Shown here: piece after piece, positions 36,052 to 46,500 of the stretch
Layout of the letters: each line of letters starts with the position of its first letter
Numbering within the stretch: the stretch's first letter is position 1
Assembly (NCBI RefSeq): GCF_009695545.1
Contig: NZ_VUNS01000001.1
Location: 248,001 to 312,000, forward strand
Source: Victivallis lenta
Lineage (GTDB): Bacteria; Verrucomicrobiota; Lentisphaeria; Victivallales; Victivallaceae
Length of the DNA: 64,000 bases
Reading direction: 5' to 3'
Notes under the pieces: generated by a model
Seen by the model: only the letters and a program-made list of their open reading frames with translations
Told to the model about the DNA's origin: nothing
Databases searched by the model: none
Made by a program: the position numbers and the translations under genes

Positions 36052-36624
36052 TCAAAGGGTTCTCCCATATTCAAACGCATGCAGGTTCAACTCGGCATAG
36101 GCGGGCTTGACGCACTCCGCAATCGCGCCGCGCCACGCTTCGTCCGGCAGCGGGAGGCCGGATGAGAGGGCGCCGAGAAGAATCGTGTTCGCAGTTTTCG
36201 GATTGTTGAATTTCTCAAGCGCCGCCGCATCGAAATCGACGTACTTGAGGCGGGGGAACGTACGTCTCAGCCGCTCTTCGACATCGGCCGGGTAGACGGC
36301 CTGCCCGCTCGATACGGTGACCGGAATGATCGGGCGCGACGCAACGACCGCAGCGCCCTCCGGCTTCAGGTAATGGCTGTAACGCAGCGCCTCGATCGGC
36401 TCCAGCGCGCCGAGCGCGTCGGCGGTCCCCTCGAGGATCAGCGGAGAAAGCACCTCTTCGCCGAAGCGGATCTGGGCCGTGACCGAACCGCCGCGCTGGG
36501 CCATGCCGTGAATTTCATTGGTCGTGACATCGAACCCGGCGCTCCGGGCCGCGGAAGCGATGATCCGGGCCGCAAGCAGAATCCCCTGCCCGCCGACGCC
36601 GGTCAGCAGAATATTCGTAATCAT
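36052..36624 (-). CDS. iorB: Indolepyruvate:ferredoxin oxidoreductase, beta subunit
   Basis: The 190-residue protein shows the gamma-type domain of 2-oxoacid oxidoreductases: NILLTGVGGQGILLAARII, TNEIHGMAQRGGSVTAQIRFG, GTADALGALEPIEALR and KTANTILLGALS. It is the partner of IorA, two genes away in the same operon. The ATG at 36624 is preceded by AAAGGCG; a GTG two codons upstream is possible but weaker. A promoter lies at 36656-36684. Confidence 0.95.
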   Translation of the reverse strand: MITNILLTGVGGQGILLAARIIASAARSAGFDVTTNEIHGMAQRGGSVTAQIRFGEEVLSPLILEGTADALGALEPIEALRYSHYLKPEGAAVVASRPIIPVTVSSGQAVYPADVEERLRRTFPRLKYVDFDAAALEKFNNPKTANTILLGALSSGLPLPDEAWRGAIAECVKPAYAELNLHAFEYGRTL

Positions 36625-36655
36625 AAGCACACGCCTTTCGTGGATTCATCCTGAT

Positions 36656-36684
36656 AAAATAGCGCAAATGAGGACTCCTTACAA
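36656..36684 (-). promoter_or_regulatory. Promoter of the iorB-paaK-iorA operon
   Basis: On the minus strand TTGTAA (36684-36679) and TATTTT (36661-36656) with a 17-bp spacer, about 32 bp upstream of the iorB ATG. Confidence 0.5.
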
Positions 36685-36706
36685 CGTTAGGTCTGTAAAA
36701 AGTCAC

Positions 36707-36733
36707 AAAAAAACGCCCGGCGAAATGGGCGTT
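36707..36733 (-). terminator. Rho-independent terminator of the alpha-mannosidase gene
   Basis: On the minus strand AACGCCC (36733-36727) pairs with GGGCGTT (36718-36712), followed by a run of T residues. Confidence 0.85.
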
Positions 36734-36748
36734 TCGGCGCGCGGCCGG

Positions 36749-38992
36749 TCATTTGAGCGCAATGGAACGGACCTCTTCCGGGGCGAGCGCGCCGGAAGCA
36801 AGTTCGGCGCCGTCGCAAAGCAGCCGGAACGGCTTCTCCTCCTGCGACGCATTCCAGAGCCGGAATTCGCGGCAGTTCTGGCAGAGCGCGATGACCTCCG
36901 GCGGCTCGACCGTCCAGACCGGACGGCGGAAGGCCGCACCGTCGGCGGCGGCCGTGATCTCCATATGCTCCGCGCCCCACAGCCGCCCGCGCGCCGCAGC
37001 GGGGAGCTCCGCAGCCGGACGGCCGTCGGCAATCCAGAACTCCTGCTCAACTTCGCCGAGATCCGCATACCCCTCGTCGCCGTGCGGCGGGAACGGGCGG
37101 TGCTCGGCATAGCAGACCGGACGCAGCAGCGTGAGCCGCAGTTCCGCGCTGCCGAACGAATCGTATCCGTGCAGCGCCTCGGCGAAAATGCCGGAGCTGC
37201 GGCCGTTTTCATCCACCGCCGCCGCAAAATCGATGAACGGCTGCTCGCATTCGTCCGGCGTGCGGACAAGCACGGTCGCGGCCTGTCCCGAAACGATGGA
37301 GCCCGAGGCGATGCCGGTTTTCCAGTTGAATTTGACCGTGTCGTCCTTTTCGCGCCACTCCGCGCTCCAGCGCGCGAAGAGCTCCGGAACTCCGGCATAG
37401 GCGAAGAGGTCGAGCTTGAAAGCCGACTGCTTCCAGCGGTAGCGGGCCCGCAGACAGCTGACCGCCGGACCGTTGTCGATCTCCTCGAAGCCGAGGAACT
37501 CCGCCTCGCCTTCGGTTTCGCCGAGCCGGGCAAGGCCGTGCCCCCAGGTATCGCCGACATCCGCGACCACAGGGAACGAAATGCGCCTGAAGGCCGCCTT
37601 CTGCCGCTCGAAGCCGACCGCGTCCGGCTGTCTGCCGCCGTAACCGTAAGCGAACACGCGAAGTCCCGACGGCGGCAGGTCGACCACGGCGGCGGCGCGC
37701 CCCCAGGCGTTGTTCGGCCCGAAAGCGGCGGCGGAGCGAATCCACTGCAGAGGAACGGTATTGCCGTTCTCATCGCGCAATGTGTCGAACCGCTTCCCGT
37801 TGCAATTCGGGTCCGCGAAGGTGTCGAAGCCGAACACGGCCCGCACCGGAACCGGCAGCGGGTTCCAGAGCAGGATGCCGCCCTCGGTCAGAAAATCGCT
37901 CTTCGACTGCGCCGCATAGCGCTCAAGCCGTTTTTCGAGAATCGAAGTCGCGGTCCACTGCGCATAGCCTGCGAGGTCGCGGACTTCGCCTTCGAAGGAT
38001 TTCCGCACCGCCGTGCCGGGGTAGACATCGTGAAAATAGTTGAAAAGGAACTGGTTCCATGCGTCGTCGAGCTTCGCCGTATCGGCTTCGGCATCCGGCC
38101 CCGGCGACTCGAGCACGAGCTTCTCGGCCTTGAAAAGCGAACGCTCGACGGCGGCGAACTGCCGCTTGACCATCGAAACGGCCGAATAGCAGCCCGGCGA
38201 ATGGTGGGTAAGCTCGCCCTCGTACACCGGCAGCTCCGTCTTTTCGATCGTGTCGAAATAGTGCGCCAGCGTCGAAAATTCGATGTCGCGGGTTTCGGCC
38301 GCTTCAAGCAGCCACTCCAGCTGCCGCTCGTAGATGCCGCCGCCGTGGTCGCCGACGCCGAAGAAGAAGGTCTGATGCTCGTCGCCTTCCGCGATCAGCC
38401 GGTCGATCCAGTCGAAAAGCTGCGTTTTCTCCTTCCAGCCCGGCATCGTGCAGTAAGCCTGCCGGACGCGCAGCGTGACGACCTCGCTGCCGCCGTCGCC
38501 GCGCCAGCGGAACAGATACGGCATGGTCTTCTCCTCCGCCATCGGACGCATGAAGACGTAACGGTCGAACCCTGTTGCATTCAGGATTTTCGGCAGTCCC
38601 GCATTCTGGCCGAACGAATCGACGCTGTAACCGATCCGGATGTCGCAGCCGAATTTCTCCCGGAAATAGCGCCTGCCGAACTCGGCCTGCCGGAACAGGA
38701 CCTCTCCCGGCGTGATGATCGTGTCGGACTGCTCGACCCAGCCGCCGACCGGCTCCCAGCGCCCGGCTCCGATCAGCAGGCGGATCTCCTCAAACAGCGC
38801 CGGATCGCACGCTTCGATCCACTCGTAGCAGGAACTCGATGAGCGGCAGAACTTCAGGAACGGATACTTCTTCATGATCCGCACGACCGACCGGCAGGTG
38901 TTCAGCCAGGTCGAACGCCCCTCGCGCAGCCGCCAGAGCCAGATCGGGTCCATATGGGAATTGCCGATGACATAAAGTTTCTTCGCACTCAT
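36749..38992 (-). CDS. Alpha-mannosidase, GH38
   Basis: The 747-residue protein opens with VIGNSHMDPIWLWRLREG, whose HxD provides zinc ligands in GH38. GYSVDSFGQNAGLP carries the catalytic Asp nucleophile (DxFG), and FFFGVGDHGGG and LPVYEGELTHHSPGCYS follow as in bacterial GH38 enzymes. The middle helical domain and the C-terminal beta-domains complete the family layout; length is short for the family but normal for bacterial forms. No signal peptide, so it is cytoplasmic, acting on imported mannosides. ATG 38992 has GGAG about 13 bases upstream; a weak upstream frame is open to 39037. It is a single-gene unit with its own promoter and terminator. Confidence 0.93.
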   Translation of the reverse strand: MSAKKLYVIGNSHMDPIWLWRLREGRSTWLNTCRSVVRIMKKYPFLKFCRSSSSCYEWIEACDPALFEEIRLLIGAGRWEPVGGWVEQSDTIITPGEVLFRQAEFGRRYFREKFGCDIRIGYSVDSFGQNAGLPKILNATGFDRYVFMRPMAEEKTMPYLFRWRGDGGSEVVTLRVRQAYCTMPGWKEKTQLFDWIDRLIAEGDEHQTFFFGVGDHGGGIYERQLEWLLEAAETRDIEFSTLAHYFDTIEKTELPVYEGELTHHSPGCYSAVSMVKRQFAAVERSLFKAEKLVLESPGPDAEADTAKLDDAWNQFLFNYFHDVYPGTAVRKSFEGEVRDLAGYAQWTATSILEKRLERYAAQSKSDFLTEGGILLWNPLPVPVRAVFGFDTFADPNCNGKRFDTLRDENGNTVPLQWIRSAAAFGPNNAWGRAAAVVDLPPSGLRVFAYGYGGRQPDAVGFERQKAAFRRISFPVVADVGDTWGHGLARLGETEGEAEFLGFEEIDNGPAVSCLRARYRWKQSAFKLDLFAYAGVPELFARWSAEWREKDDTVKFNWKTGIASGSIVSGQAATVLVRTPDECEQPFIDFAAAVDENGRSSGIFAEALHGYDSFGSAELRLTLLRPVCYAEHRPFPPHGDEGYADLGEVEQEFWIADGRPAAELPAAARGRLWGAEHMEITAAADGAAFRRPVWTVEPPEVIALCQNCREFRLWNASQEEKPFRLLCDGAELASGALAPEEVRSIALK

Positions 38993-39013
38993 ATTGCTGT
39001 CCGCTCCATCTGT

Positions 39014-39063
39014 TGATCGTTGTAACCGATCATACAATATAAAGAGCGCTCCCGAAAAAGCAA
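39014..39063 (-). promoter_or_regulatory. Promoter and operator of the alpha-mannosidase gene
   Basis: On the minus strand TTGCTT (39063-39058) and TATATT (39041-39036) with a 16-bp spacer. Just downstream is an inverted repeat TGATCG-7 bp-CGATCA (39014-39032), placed where a repressor would block initiation. Confidence 0.6.
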
Positions 39064-39088
39064 ATCGGATTCCGTTATTTCGCGCCGA

Positions 39089-40078
39089 TCAGCGAAAACG
39101 ACACGTCCGCCGTATCCTTCCGGTGCCGGGGCCGGTTCCGGCCGCCGTCGGCTCCGCCGCAAGTTCCTCCGCTGTAACCGCAATATCCGGATAAGCGCGG
39201 CGAGCCGCCTCCCACCGGAAGTGATTCACCAGCAGAAACGGTCCCGCGCCGAGCAGTCCGAAAAGCAGAACCGCCGCCGCAAGCAGCGCCACTCCGCGCA
39301 GCAGGGAACGCCACGGCCGCGGCCCCCACATCAACCGGCGGAAAAGCGGCGGGTTCCAAAGTCCGGAATACGGCTCCACCGGATTTTCGCGGAGAAACGT
39401 TTTTCCCCGCCGGTACGCCGCCGGAGCAATGAACCCGTAAAACGCCGACTCAGCAAGGCCGATCCCCGCCAGGAGGCAGCCGACCCATAGCCTTCCCGCA
39501 CGGGTCGCCGGAGCGATCCAGAGCGACAGCATGAATCCCGCAAAGGCGATCCAGAGCGCGGCATTGCAGATTTGCAGCGCCGCCCGCCGCCACGCAGGGA
39601 GTTCCGGAATCGCGGCAGGCAAACGCCGCCCGTACCGGAAACCGTATGCCAGATTGACATAGGGGAGCAGCGGCCATAGGGACGCCGGCGACGGCTTCGG
39701 CTTCCGGAACAGAAAATCCGGATATGCGTAAAGCAGGGCGGTCCCGGTGAAAGGCAACCAGAATATGGAGGCAACAAACGGCGGCCAGCTCCAGGAAGAA
39801 CACAACAGCAGGAGCCCCGGCAAAACGACGGCAATCAGGCAGAAGAGAGGCGTCTCCCATAGAAAAACAAGCAGGCTTCCCCGGTACGCTTTCACCAGCA
39901 CTGCCGCGCTCTCCGCGATTCCGGGCGCCTCGTGAAGCGGCCGCCAATCGTCCGTCCCGGCCGGGGCGACTTGAACTGTCGTGCGGACTTTCTCCATGCG
40001 CAGCCATCCAAGCAGCTCAAGCGCATCGACCTCGCGTTCGCCCTCCGGCAACCTCACACGATAACAAGGCAGCTCCAT
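39089..40078 (-). CDS. Membrane protein with N-terminal GYF_2-like domain
   Basis: The first ~50 residues (CYRVRLPEGEREVDALELLGWLR and TTVQVAPAGTDDWRPL) resemble a GYF_2-type domain, which binds proline-rich or other short peptides and is often attached to membrane proteins in PVC bacteria. Five or so hydrophobic helices follow from about residue 67 (LLVFLWETPLFCLIAVVLPG) to 290 (LLFGLLGAGPFLLVNHF). The C-terminal ~25 residues are Thr/Gly/Arg-rich. It has no obvious operon partner; the SPFH genes lie 90 bp upstream in the same direction. The function is unknown. Confidence 0.6.
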   Translation of the reverse strand: MELPCYRVRLPEGEREVDALELLGWLRMEKVRTTVQVAPAGTDDWRPLHEAPGIAESAAVLVKAYRGSLLVFLWETPLFCLIAVVLPGLLLLCSSWSWPPFVASIFWLPFTGTALLYAYPDFLFRKPKPSPASLWPLLPYVNLAYGFRYGRRLPAAIPELPAWRRAALQICNAALWIAFAGFMLSLWIAPATRAGRLWVGCLLAGIGLAESAFYGFIAPAAYRRGKTFLRENPVEPYSGLWNPPLFRRLMWGPRPWRSLLRGVALLAAAVLLFGLLGAGPFLLVNHFRWEAARRAYPDIAVTAEELAAEPTAAGTGPGTGRIRRTCRFR

Positions 40079-40168
40079 GCTCCACCTCCCGGCACACCGG
40101 TGACGCCTCCTGCAGAATTGCGTTTGAAACGGGCCGCACTCCCGGGCAGGCCCGTTTTCCCCATGCCG

Positions 40169-41902
40169 TCACTTCTCCGGTGCGGCGGACAGCGGCAGCG
40201 CTCCGGCCTTCAGGTCGGTCCACAGCGTGCCGGGCCCGGCATAGATGATCCGGGTCTCGACCTCCGGATTCAGTGAATCGACCAGCTTGAGTTCCGAAAG
40301 CTTCGCGGCTCCGCCGAGCGCTTCGGCCTTCAGGAGTTCCCCCCGCGCCGTCTCGTTGTCGACCAGATACCGGGTCTTGACTTCGGTCTCGCCCTTGAGC
40401 TGGGCGATCTTCGCCAGCAGCTCGGATTTCTTGAGCTTGAGCTCGGCGACGGTCAGTTCGGTCTCCGCCTTCAGTTGGGCGACCGCCTGATCGCGTTCGG
40501 CCGCGATGCGGGCCACGAGCTTTTCGGTCTCCTGCACGACTTCGCGGCGACGCTGCTCGATGAGCTCGGTCTCGATATTCAGTTCGGCGAGCTTCTTCGC
40601 GGTTCCCTGCAGCGACTCGTTGGTCAGATTCTGCTCCTTCGCAAGGCTGACCGCCCGGATCGGCGACAGGATGTTGATCGGAATATCGACGTTGCGGATG
40701 ATCGCGTTATGCACGATGATGCTGCGTCCGGCCAGCGTTTCGCCGAGCACCTGCGACAGATCGTACTGAAAGGTCTCGCGCCCCTCGCCCATGATGAAAT
40801 CCTGCGCGCGGTAGCTCGAGCCCTTGAGCCGCGACACCGACAGCACCTGCGGCAGGATGATCTTCTCGACCACCTGCGGCAGATCGCCGTACAGCAGGTA
40901 AATCTTCGCAAGATTCTCCGGCATGAGCTCGAATTCGACGGTCATGTCGAGCGCGACCTTGAAACCGTCGCGCGACGGGAATTCGACCGCGCGGCTGATG
41001 CCGAAAATCTGCGCCTCGGCCGGCAGCGGCGCCGCAGCTTTCGGGAGCGGAAAAGCGCCGACGGCACTTTTCCGGTTCCCGTCGGACACCGTGACCGCCG
41101 GCGCCGCGTTCATCCTCTCCGCCCGCTCGCGCCGCAGCTTCTTCTGGAAATTCAGCGTGTTGGACTCAAGCTCGGCCAGCGCGTCAGTCGCATTCGACAG
41201 CCGGCTGCGGGTCGAAACCATGCTCTCGTTCGAACCGGCGGCCATGGTGACCTGGTTCATGCCGATCTCGATCACATTGACCTGATAGGCGTAGCGGTTC
41301 AGGTAGTAAAGCCCCGGCTGGAGGATGTCCGACAGCACACCGCGTTCGCCCGGCCTGGCGAATTCTCCCGGCGCGGCAGGCCTGCCGCTCTGAGAGGTCA
41401 CCACGCCCGCGTAACCGGCCGGGATATTGATCGCGTCGGCCACTTCGACCGAATACCCTTCCGGATTCAGCCGGTAGACGCCGGGCCCGAGCACGTCGCG
41501 CCAGACGCCTTTGCTTTCGCGGTCCGGCGCGATGATTTCGCCCGGAGCGAGCTCTTTGCCGACCTTGGCGGTCACGATGCCGACCTTGCCGAGCGGGATG
41601 CTGACCGCCGGAACGATCTTCACATCGTACTGGACCGGATCGAGGAAATGCCGCCCCTCCGGCAACACTTCGCGCCAGATGCCCTTTTCGCCGCGTTCGA
41701 CGAGGATCGTTCCCGGCGCCGGAGCCTTGCCGGATTTCGCGGTCACCACCGCCATGTGTCCGGCGGGAACGTAGAAGCGGCAGAAGCCCCACAGATAAAC
41801 CAGATAGACCGCCAGCGCGATGAATCCGAGAACAGCCACCGCCATCACCGCCGGCTTCACCGGAGACTGGACCGGCACGACTTTTTCCTCCGCCTGGCTC
41901 AT
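40169..41902 (-). CDS. SPFH/Band 7 protein with three N-terminal repeats (second of pair)
   Basis: This 577-residue protein has one N-terminal helix (residues about 18-41), then three tandem repeats of ~55-60 residues, each with the pattern G-VTAK-GK, PG-I and KGVW/DVL-PG-Y-LNP-Y (for example VGIVTAKVGKELAPGEIIAP and RDVLGPGVYRLNPEGYSVEV). The SPFH core follows (about 295-430) and then a long charged coiled coil (ETEKLVARIAAERDQAVAQL). SPFH proteins form cage- or ring-like membrane microdomain scaffolds. Its start overlaps the stop of the other SPFH gene by 4 bp, so the two likely form a hetero-oligomer. Confidence 0.82.
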   Translation of the reverse strand: MSQAEEKVVPVQSPVKPAVMAVAVLGFIALAVYLVYLWGFCRFYVPAGHMAVVTAKSGKAPAPGTILVERGEKGIWREVLPEGRHFLDPVQYDVKIVPAVSIPLGKVGIVTAKVGKELAPGEIIAPDRESKGVWRDVLGPGVYRLNPEGYSVEVADAINIPAGYAGVVTSQSGRPAAPGEFARPGERGVLSDILQPGLYYLNRYAYQVNVIEIGMNQVTMAAGSNESMVSTRSRLSNATDALAELESNTLNFQKKLRRERAERMNAAPAVTVSDGNRKSAVGAFPLPKAAAPLPAEAQIFGISRAVEFPSRDGFKVALDMTVEFELMPENLAKIYLLYGDLPQVVEKIILPQVLSVSRLKGSSYRAQDFIMGEGRETFQYDLSQVLGETLAGRSIIVHNAIIRNVDIPINILSPIRAVSLAKEQNLTNESLQGTAKKLAELNIETELIEQRRREVVQETEKLVARIAAERDQAVAQLKAETELTVAELKLKKSELLAKIAQLKGETEVKTRYLVDNETARGELLKAEALGGAAKLSELKLVDSLNPEVETRIIYAGPGTLWTDLKAGALPLSAAPEK

Positions 41903-43386
41903 TTCAGACCTCCTTCCGCCGGCGCGGCCGCCGGGAACTCCGAAAGCGGCAGCCCGAAAATACCGCCTCCCGCACTGTTGCCGATGATCGACTTCACGCC
42001 CGGCATGAGCTTGGCGTACAGCATGGCCCGGATATATGCGTCGCCTCCGCCGTAGGCCTGCACCTGCCGCTTCAGCACCTCGGCCTCACGCAGATTCCGT
42101 TCTGCGACGACCCGGCGTTCCGCCTCAGCCGCATTGAGCGCGGCCTGCGCGTCGGCCTCGGCGGTCTTGAGGGCGACCTCGGCGACCTTGAGCTCGGTTT
42201 CGGCCGCGATGACCTGCTCCATCTGCTTCTGCCGGGCCGAGATGGTCGCGGTGATCCGCTGCGTCTCGGCCTCGGTCTTGCGGCTGTTCTGCTCGGCAAG
42301 CATCTTCTGTTTCTGAAGTTCGGCCTCCGAACGCGCCTGTTCGATCTGCTCGGCATACTTGCGCGCCTCCTGCTGGGCGAGCTCGCGGTTGCGGATGATT
42401 TCGGCGACCTCCTGGGGGACGATGATATCACGGATCAGGACCGAGTTGATCCGGACGCCCCACTTGCGGCAGTTTTCGCGCAGGTACTTCTCCAACTGCG
42501 TCTGGAACACCTGCCGGCTCTCGCCGATGATGAACTCCGTCGCGGCCTTCTTGCTGCCTTCGAGCCGGGCGAACCCGTGCACCGACGGGAGAATCAGCTT
42601 CTTCAAAATATCCTCCATATTGCCGACCTCGTGGGCCAGCCGCGGCGCAAGCGATTCGTCGATATTGAATTCGACGGTTCCTTCGAGCGAAACCGAAAAA
42701 CCGTCCACGGTCAGGAACGAAATCGCATCGTCCCCGCTGAATTCATGCCGCTGGCTCTGGATGTTGACCAGAGCGACGCTGTAAATAAACGGATTGATGC
42801 GATGCGTCCCCTCCTTCAGCACGTCGGCCAGCACACCCTTGCGTCCGGGTCTGACCAGAAATCCGTGCTGATAGGCGTTTTCGTTGCGGACGCCGTTGAA
42901 AACGTCCTCGCCGGAGACGGAAGTCACCACGCCGATGAAGCCCGGCATGATCCTGACGTCGTCGTAAATCCTGACCTCGTACGCATACGGATTGATGCGG
43001 TGCTTGCCGGTGCCGAGCACATCGGCCAGCACGCCCTTGCTCTCGTCGTCGGGAGCGATGATCCTGCCGTCCGTGAGATCCCGGCCGAACTTGCGGACAA
43101 GGACGGCGAACTTTCCGGCCGGAACGTCGGTGATCGGCAGAATCTCCCAGTCCCAGGTGTAGGGGTTGCGGAAATAACGCCCCTCGCCGAGCACTTCAAG
43201 CTGGATCCCCTGCTGCTCCGGCGAGCGCGCGATAAGTTCGTCCGGCGGCAGCGGCTTCCCGGTCTTGCGGATCAGCACGGCGATTTCACCGTTCCCCGGC
43301 TCAATGCGGCAGCCGAACCAGACGAACAGCGGCAGCAGCACGAGCAGCACCAGGAGCAGTATGATTCCGAATGCGGCCAATTTCAT
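41899..43386 (-). CDS. SPFH/Band 7 protein with three N-terminal repeats (first of pair)
   Basis: This 495-residue protein begins with a hydrophobic helix (FGIILLLVLLVLLPLFVWFG) and carries three repeats related to those of the partner at 40169 (for example AVLVRKFGRDLTDGRIIAPD and ADVLGTGKHRINPYAYEVRI). The SPFH core (about 210-340) contains GYxxx-less FSVSLEGTVEFNID and INSVLIRDIIVPQEVAEIIRNR; a coiled coil rich in Ala, Glu and Gln follows (about 340-450). It ends in a Gly-rich tail. The ATG at 43386 has GGAAGGGAGG upstream. It is the first gene of the pair. Confidence 0.85.
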   Translation of the reverse strand: MKLAAFGIILLLVLLVLLPLFVWFGCRIEPGNGEIAVLIRKTGKPLPPDELIARSPEQQGIQLEVLGEGRYFRNPYTWDWEILPITDVPAGKFAVLVRKFGRDLTDGRIIAPDDESKGVLADVLGTGKHRINPYAYEVRIYDDVRIMPGFIGVVTSVSGEDVFNGVRNENAYQHGFLVRPGRKGVLADVLKEGTHRINPFIYSVALVNIQSQRHEFSGDDAISFLTVDGFSVSLEGTVEFNIDESLAPRLAHEVGNMEDILKKLILPSVHGFARLEGSKKAATEFIIGESRQVFQTQLEKYLRENCRKWGVRINSVLIRDIIVPQEVAEIIRNRELAQQEARKYAEQIEQARSEAELQKQKMLAEQNSRKTEAETQRITATISARQKQMEQVIAAETELKVAEVALKTAEADAQAALNAAEAERRVVAERNLREAEVLKRQVQAYGGGDAYIRAMLYAKLMPGVKSIIGNSAGGGIFGLPLSEFPAAAPAEGGLK

Positions 43387-43533
43387 TGGCGTTCCCTCCC
43401 TTCCTTGTTTCCGCCTTCCGGCGATTTGCTTCAACCGTTTGACGGAATATTCCGGCGTTTCTTACCGAAGTCAGGAACAAAGCCGGCGGAATTCCGAAAA
43501 CCGCACCATGCGGCAGCGGACCGGGCAGACGCC

Positions 43534-46500
43534 TCAAAACTCCAGCTGCTGAAACAGCGCCGGGTTCCGGAAATCTCCCCATGAGAGACTGCCGCTGCGC
43601 CCGTCGGCGGCGGCGCTGTTGACTTTGAGCGAAATACCGAACATCATCCCCTTTTCCAGCGCCGGAACACCCAGCGCCGAAGCCGGTATATCGATCACAT
43701 AATACGAAGAGACGCCGTCATTGCGCGAAAACGCGAGCGCCGCCCCCTCTGCCGGGCCGGAACCGCCGCCCGGAGCTTGCCGGACCATTTTTTCCCCCTC
43801 CCTCGACCGCGCAGCGCAGAACGCCTGAACCGGCGCGGAAAAGTCGCCGGCGCTCCGGCGAAGCTGCAATGCGATCTGGACGGAATCTCCGCGCCACGCC
43901 TCCGCCGCCGGGAAATCGCATTCCTGCGTCTCATCGAGCACCTGCACTTCAAGCCGCAGACCGCCTTTCCGGGCGGAAGCGCGAAATTTCGCGCGGATAT
44001 CCGGCCCGGCCGACGGAATCCGCTCCGACTTCCAGTCCGCCGGGCGGCTGAAATCGATCCAATCGGTCGGCCCGGCGCCGGGAGAAAGCGCAATGCGCTC
44101 CACCTGATACGGCTTGACCGCGATCACGAGCGGCGTCGCGTTGCTGTTGCGGTCGGCCACCGAGAAGGTCGTATACTCCCGGCGGTCGAGCGACGGATCG
44201 AAGCGGACGCGAAACACGTATTCCGCCTGCGTTCCGGGCAGGATATCGAGCTTGAGCCGTTCCGCCTTCTTTTTCGCATCCTTCTCCTCCTCCGGCTTCT
44301 TCTCCTCAATGTACCGGATTCCGGCCGGCAGGTTCAAATACGGCTCGACCGTGACCTCCTTGTCGGAGAGATTGTTGAAAAATACCTTGAACAAAACCGT
44401 TTCCCCGTTTTTGACCCGGTAGCCGAAGCGGTCGTAAAGCATGCCGTCGAGCTCATAGCCCGGCTGAATCACGACCGGCTTCGCGGCGCGCGCCGCAGGC
44501 TTGAATCCCCGGGCCAGCCGATACAGCTCCATGGCGGGCGTTTCGACCTCAAGATACGGCAGCAGCCCGAAGGTGTCGCAATACAGATAGACAATGCCGT
44601 CATCCATCGGGACGAGGCCGTCCCGGACCTCGAGCGTCCGCCCGTCGGCGCCGGCGGCCTTCAGAATCTCCAGCCCCTCCGGCAGCTTCAGCGGGGAACG
44701 TTCGCCGCCGGCGTACAGACAGGCGACGGCATCCCTGCCGTCCGTAAAGACGCGCGAACGCATCACGCCGCCGATTTTCAAATCGCCGACATACTCCCGG
44801 TGAGCCAGCGCCCTCGGCAGATAGGCGTATGCCGCCATCGAACGCAGCGGAGCATCGTTCCGGTCCAGCATGCCGAAGTTCCGCTCCCCGCCGCGATCGT
44901 CTTTGCCGGTGAACGGAAAAAACTTCTCCGCGCCGAGCGCCCGGAACTCGATCGCCCGGGCGACGAGCTGCGCCGCAATGCGGCGGTCGGTTCCGGCTTC
45001 GGGGCGGCCCGTTCCGGATTCGTCGGTCCACGAACCGCCGCTCCCGGTGATCCAGTACGGAATCCCGGCCCGGTTGTTCTTCCGCGCCCGCTCCGTCGCC
45101 CGGAGCCCTGCGACCCGGTATTCGATCTCCGAAATCTCCTCTCCGGACTGCAGGCTCACCGCATCGACGTCGTCGAGCAGGCCGCCGGATACATATGCCC
45201 GGTACAGCATGTCGTCTTCGCCGCGAATACCGGCCAGCCCGCCGCCCACCAGCAGGACCGGAACCTTGTCGAGCGAAAAACGCGTCGAAACGGCCTTGGT
45301 CAGCGCGGTGACGAACTCGGCCGGAAACCCGTTGCCGAAACCGGCGTCGGGAGCGTCCCAGACCGCAAGCGCCTTTCCGCTGCTCCAGCGGGAAGCGACG
45401 ACCGCCAGACTCCGCGCCGCGTCGATCAGATTGCGCGGAAACACGTTGCATCCGTAGCTGTAGTGTCCGGTCTCGCTCCCCTCGGCATCCCGGTCCGTGC
45501 GCAGCCGGCGATTCCAGGCCGGAGCTTCCCGGAAGGTGTCGAAAATCGAAATGCCCGCCTCTCCGGCGAGCCGGTGCAGCGTCTCACTGCGTTCTCCGCG
45601 GCCGTCGAAATCGAAACGGCCCGGCTCCGGATGAAGCTCCCCCCACGCAAAACGGTCGCGGCCCCAGCCGATTCCGTTCCGGGCGAGAACCCGCAGAAAT
45701 CCGCCGAACGCGGCGGTGTCGAAGCGTTTCCGGCCGTTCAGCGAAAAATCCATCGCAAAATACTCCTCGGCGACTCCGGTGTACGGCTCACCGGCCACGA
45801 CCGCCGAACGAATCCCGAGCGCCGGGAACTCCAGATCGTAATAACCGGGCTTCTGCGGCGACGGCACCGAAAGAATCCGCTCCTTCGCATCGAAGGAAGC
45901 GGTTCCCGACGCCGTTTCGTTTCCGCTGTAGTCGAGACAGCGATAGCGCAGCTCCTCCGGAGAAAACTGTTCCTTGCCGGCCAGAACCGACAGCCGGAAC
46001 GGCGCGGCATCCCCCGGCGTAACAAAATGCTCCTCCGGCGACGCCGCCCGGCAGGCGATCACTCCCTTCGCCCCCGAAACGCCGGTCAGCCGGACGTCCC
46101 TGATCTCGGCGAATCCCGCATCGGTCCGGAACCCGTTGGCATGAATCAGGATGCGGATCGACTTCAACGGCGGCGCGAACGGTTCCCCGCCGTTCTGCGC
46201 GGAGGCTGCCACCGGGAAACCAACCTCCTGGAAATCCGCATCGCTGCCGCTCAGCTTCGCCGAATGTTCATGAATCCGGCCGGCCGCATCCTCAAACCGG
46301 ACGGCGATCCGCGACGCAGCCGTCCGGACCTTGAACCGGAACTCTTCGGCATCCGGATAATCCATGGCGAGAGCAACGGCGGCGTAACGGCCGCCGAACG
46401 CAAAATCCCCATCCAGCCGCAACACACCGTTCCCGCGGGTCAGCCCGCCCCCGGCTCCCACGGAAAATTCGCGCGAACCGTCATCGAACGCCCAGGCCGG

